Source: Candidatus Omnitrophota bacterium (GTDB lineage Bacteria; Omnitrophota; Gorgyraeia; Gygaellales; Profunditerraquicolaceae). Taken from it: 6,098 nt of DNA. Position 1 is the first letter of the stretch. Each line of letters begins with the position of its first letter. The DNA is taken from contig JAQUQA010000078.1 in NCBI GenBank assembly GCA_028716305.1, positions 1-6,098 on the forward strand, read 5' to 3'. The notes under the pieces are model-generated. The model did not search any database and was not told the origin of the DNA. It saw only the letters and a list, made by a program, of their open reading frames with translations. Below are positions 6,007-6,098 of the stretch, one piece after another. The translations under genes and the position numbers were made by a program.

Positions 6007-6098
6007 TTTTGTCACCGAAGAGTTTTGTTAAAAACGTGTCCATTTTAGTAACTTCAGAGTTTTTATTTAACCATTCATTATAGAGATCGGATAATAGA
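5996..6098 (-). CDS. C-terminal 33 codons of an unrecognised gene, 5' part outside window
   Basis: A frame open from the right window edge to TAA at 5998-5996 encodes the end of a protein containing DLYNEWLNKN and finishing TKLFGDKNEI. The stretch is hydrophilic and looks helical. It is too short to assign to a family. Support comes from the open frame reaching the edge, the same strand as all other genes, and a stop placed in an overlap of the type seen at the other junctions. It is presumably the preceding gene of the same operon; nothing further can be said about function. Confidence 0.6.
   Translation of the reverse strand, partial: LLSDLYNEWLNKNSEVTKMDTFLTKLFGDKNEI

Noticed and set aside
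5850..6083. Plus-strand open frame of 77 codons with hydrophobic stretches
   Set aside because: It lies across the start of the DUF6492-like gene and the end of the upstream gene on the opposite strand; the hydrophobic residues come from antisense of Asn/Lys/Tyr-rich coding sequence.
1..6098. Giant-virus origin
   Set aside because: The AT bias and Ile/Asn-rich proteins fit, but many genes overlap on one strand with ATGA junctions and no intergenic promoters, which suits polycistronic prokaryotic or phage expression. It is not fully excluded.
1..6098. CRISPR array, tRNA/rRNA gene, insertion sequence or terminator hairpin
   Set aside because: No spaced repeats, structured RNA gene, transposase motif or GC-rich stem with T-run was found by eye; nearly every base is accounted for by coding sequence.

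Overview
The window is about a quarter G+C (estimated by eye). It encodes one continuous minus-strand block of surface-glycan and nucleotide-sugar genes. Every complete gene is on the minus strand, so transcription runs from 6098 down to 1. The compact gene order, the 4-base ATGA overlaps and the complete lack of non-coding space point to a prokaryotic or phage polycistron rather than a eukaryotic or giant-virus layout. The gene families (a PLP sugar aminotransferase, a short Gfo/Idh/MocA dehydrogenase, an extended SDR, a CarB-like ATP-grasp protein, a DUF6492-like glycosyltransferase) are typical of O-antigen, capsule or S-layer glycan islands. The host cannot be named. An AT-rich uncultured bacterium is the best reading; the proteins are rich in Ile, Asn, Lys and Tyr, and the start codons have weak or no Shine-Dalgarno signals.

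In transcript order the window holds: the last 33 codons of an unrecognised gene (5996-6098); an 18-codon open frame overlapping its end (5950-6006); a DUF6492-type glycosyltransferase (5197-5943); the wreck of what looks like an FkbM-like methyltransferase (5047-5195); a second glycosyltransferase-like protein (4151-5050); a small class I SAM methyltransferase (3587-4150); a CarB-like ATP-grasp ligase (2508-3590); an SDR epimerase/dehydratase (1694-2521); a Gfo/Idh/MocA oxidoreductase (853-1716); and a DegT/DnrJ/EryC1/StrS aminotransferase that runs off the left edge (1-863).

A reasonable reading has two halves. The promoter-proximal half transfers and methylates sugars. The distal half (ATP-grasp, SDR, Gfo/Idh, aminotransferase) makes an unusual amino sugar, and the ATP-grasp enzyme may attach a carboxylate to it through an amide bond. 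The enzyme families are supported by visible motifs; the combined pathway is inference. No promoter, terminator, RNA gene, CRISPR array or mobile element was seen, and there is no gene-free stretch longer than 150 bases.

The points most worth a second look are the methyltransferase remnant, which still keeps its start next to one gene and its stop coupled to the next, and the four-gene amino-sugar/ligase cassette.
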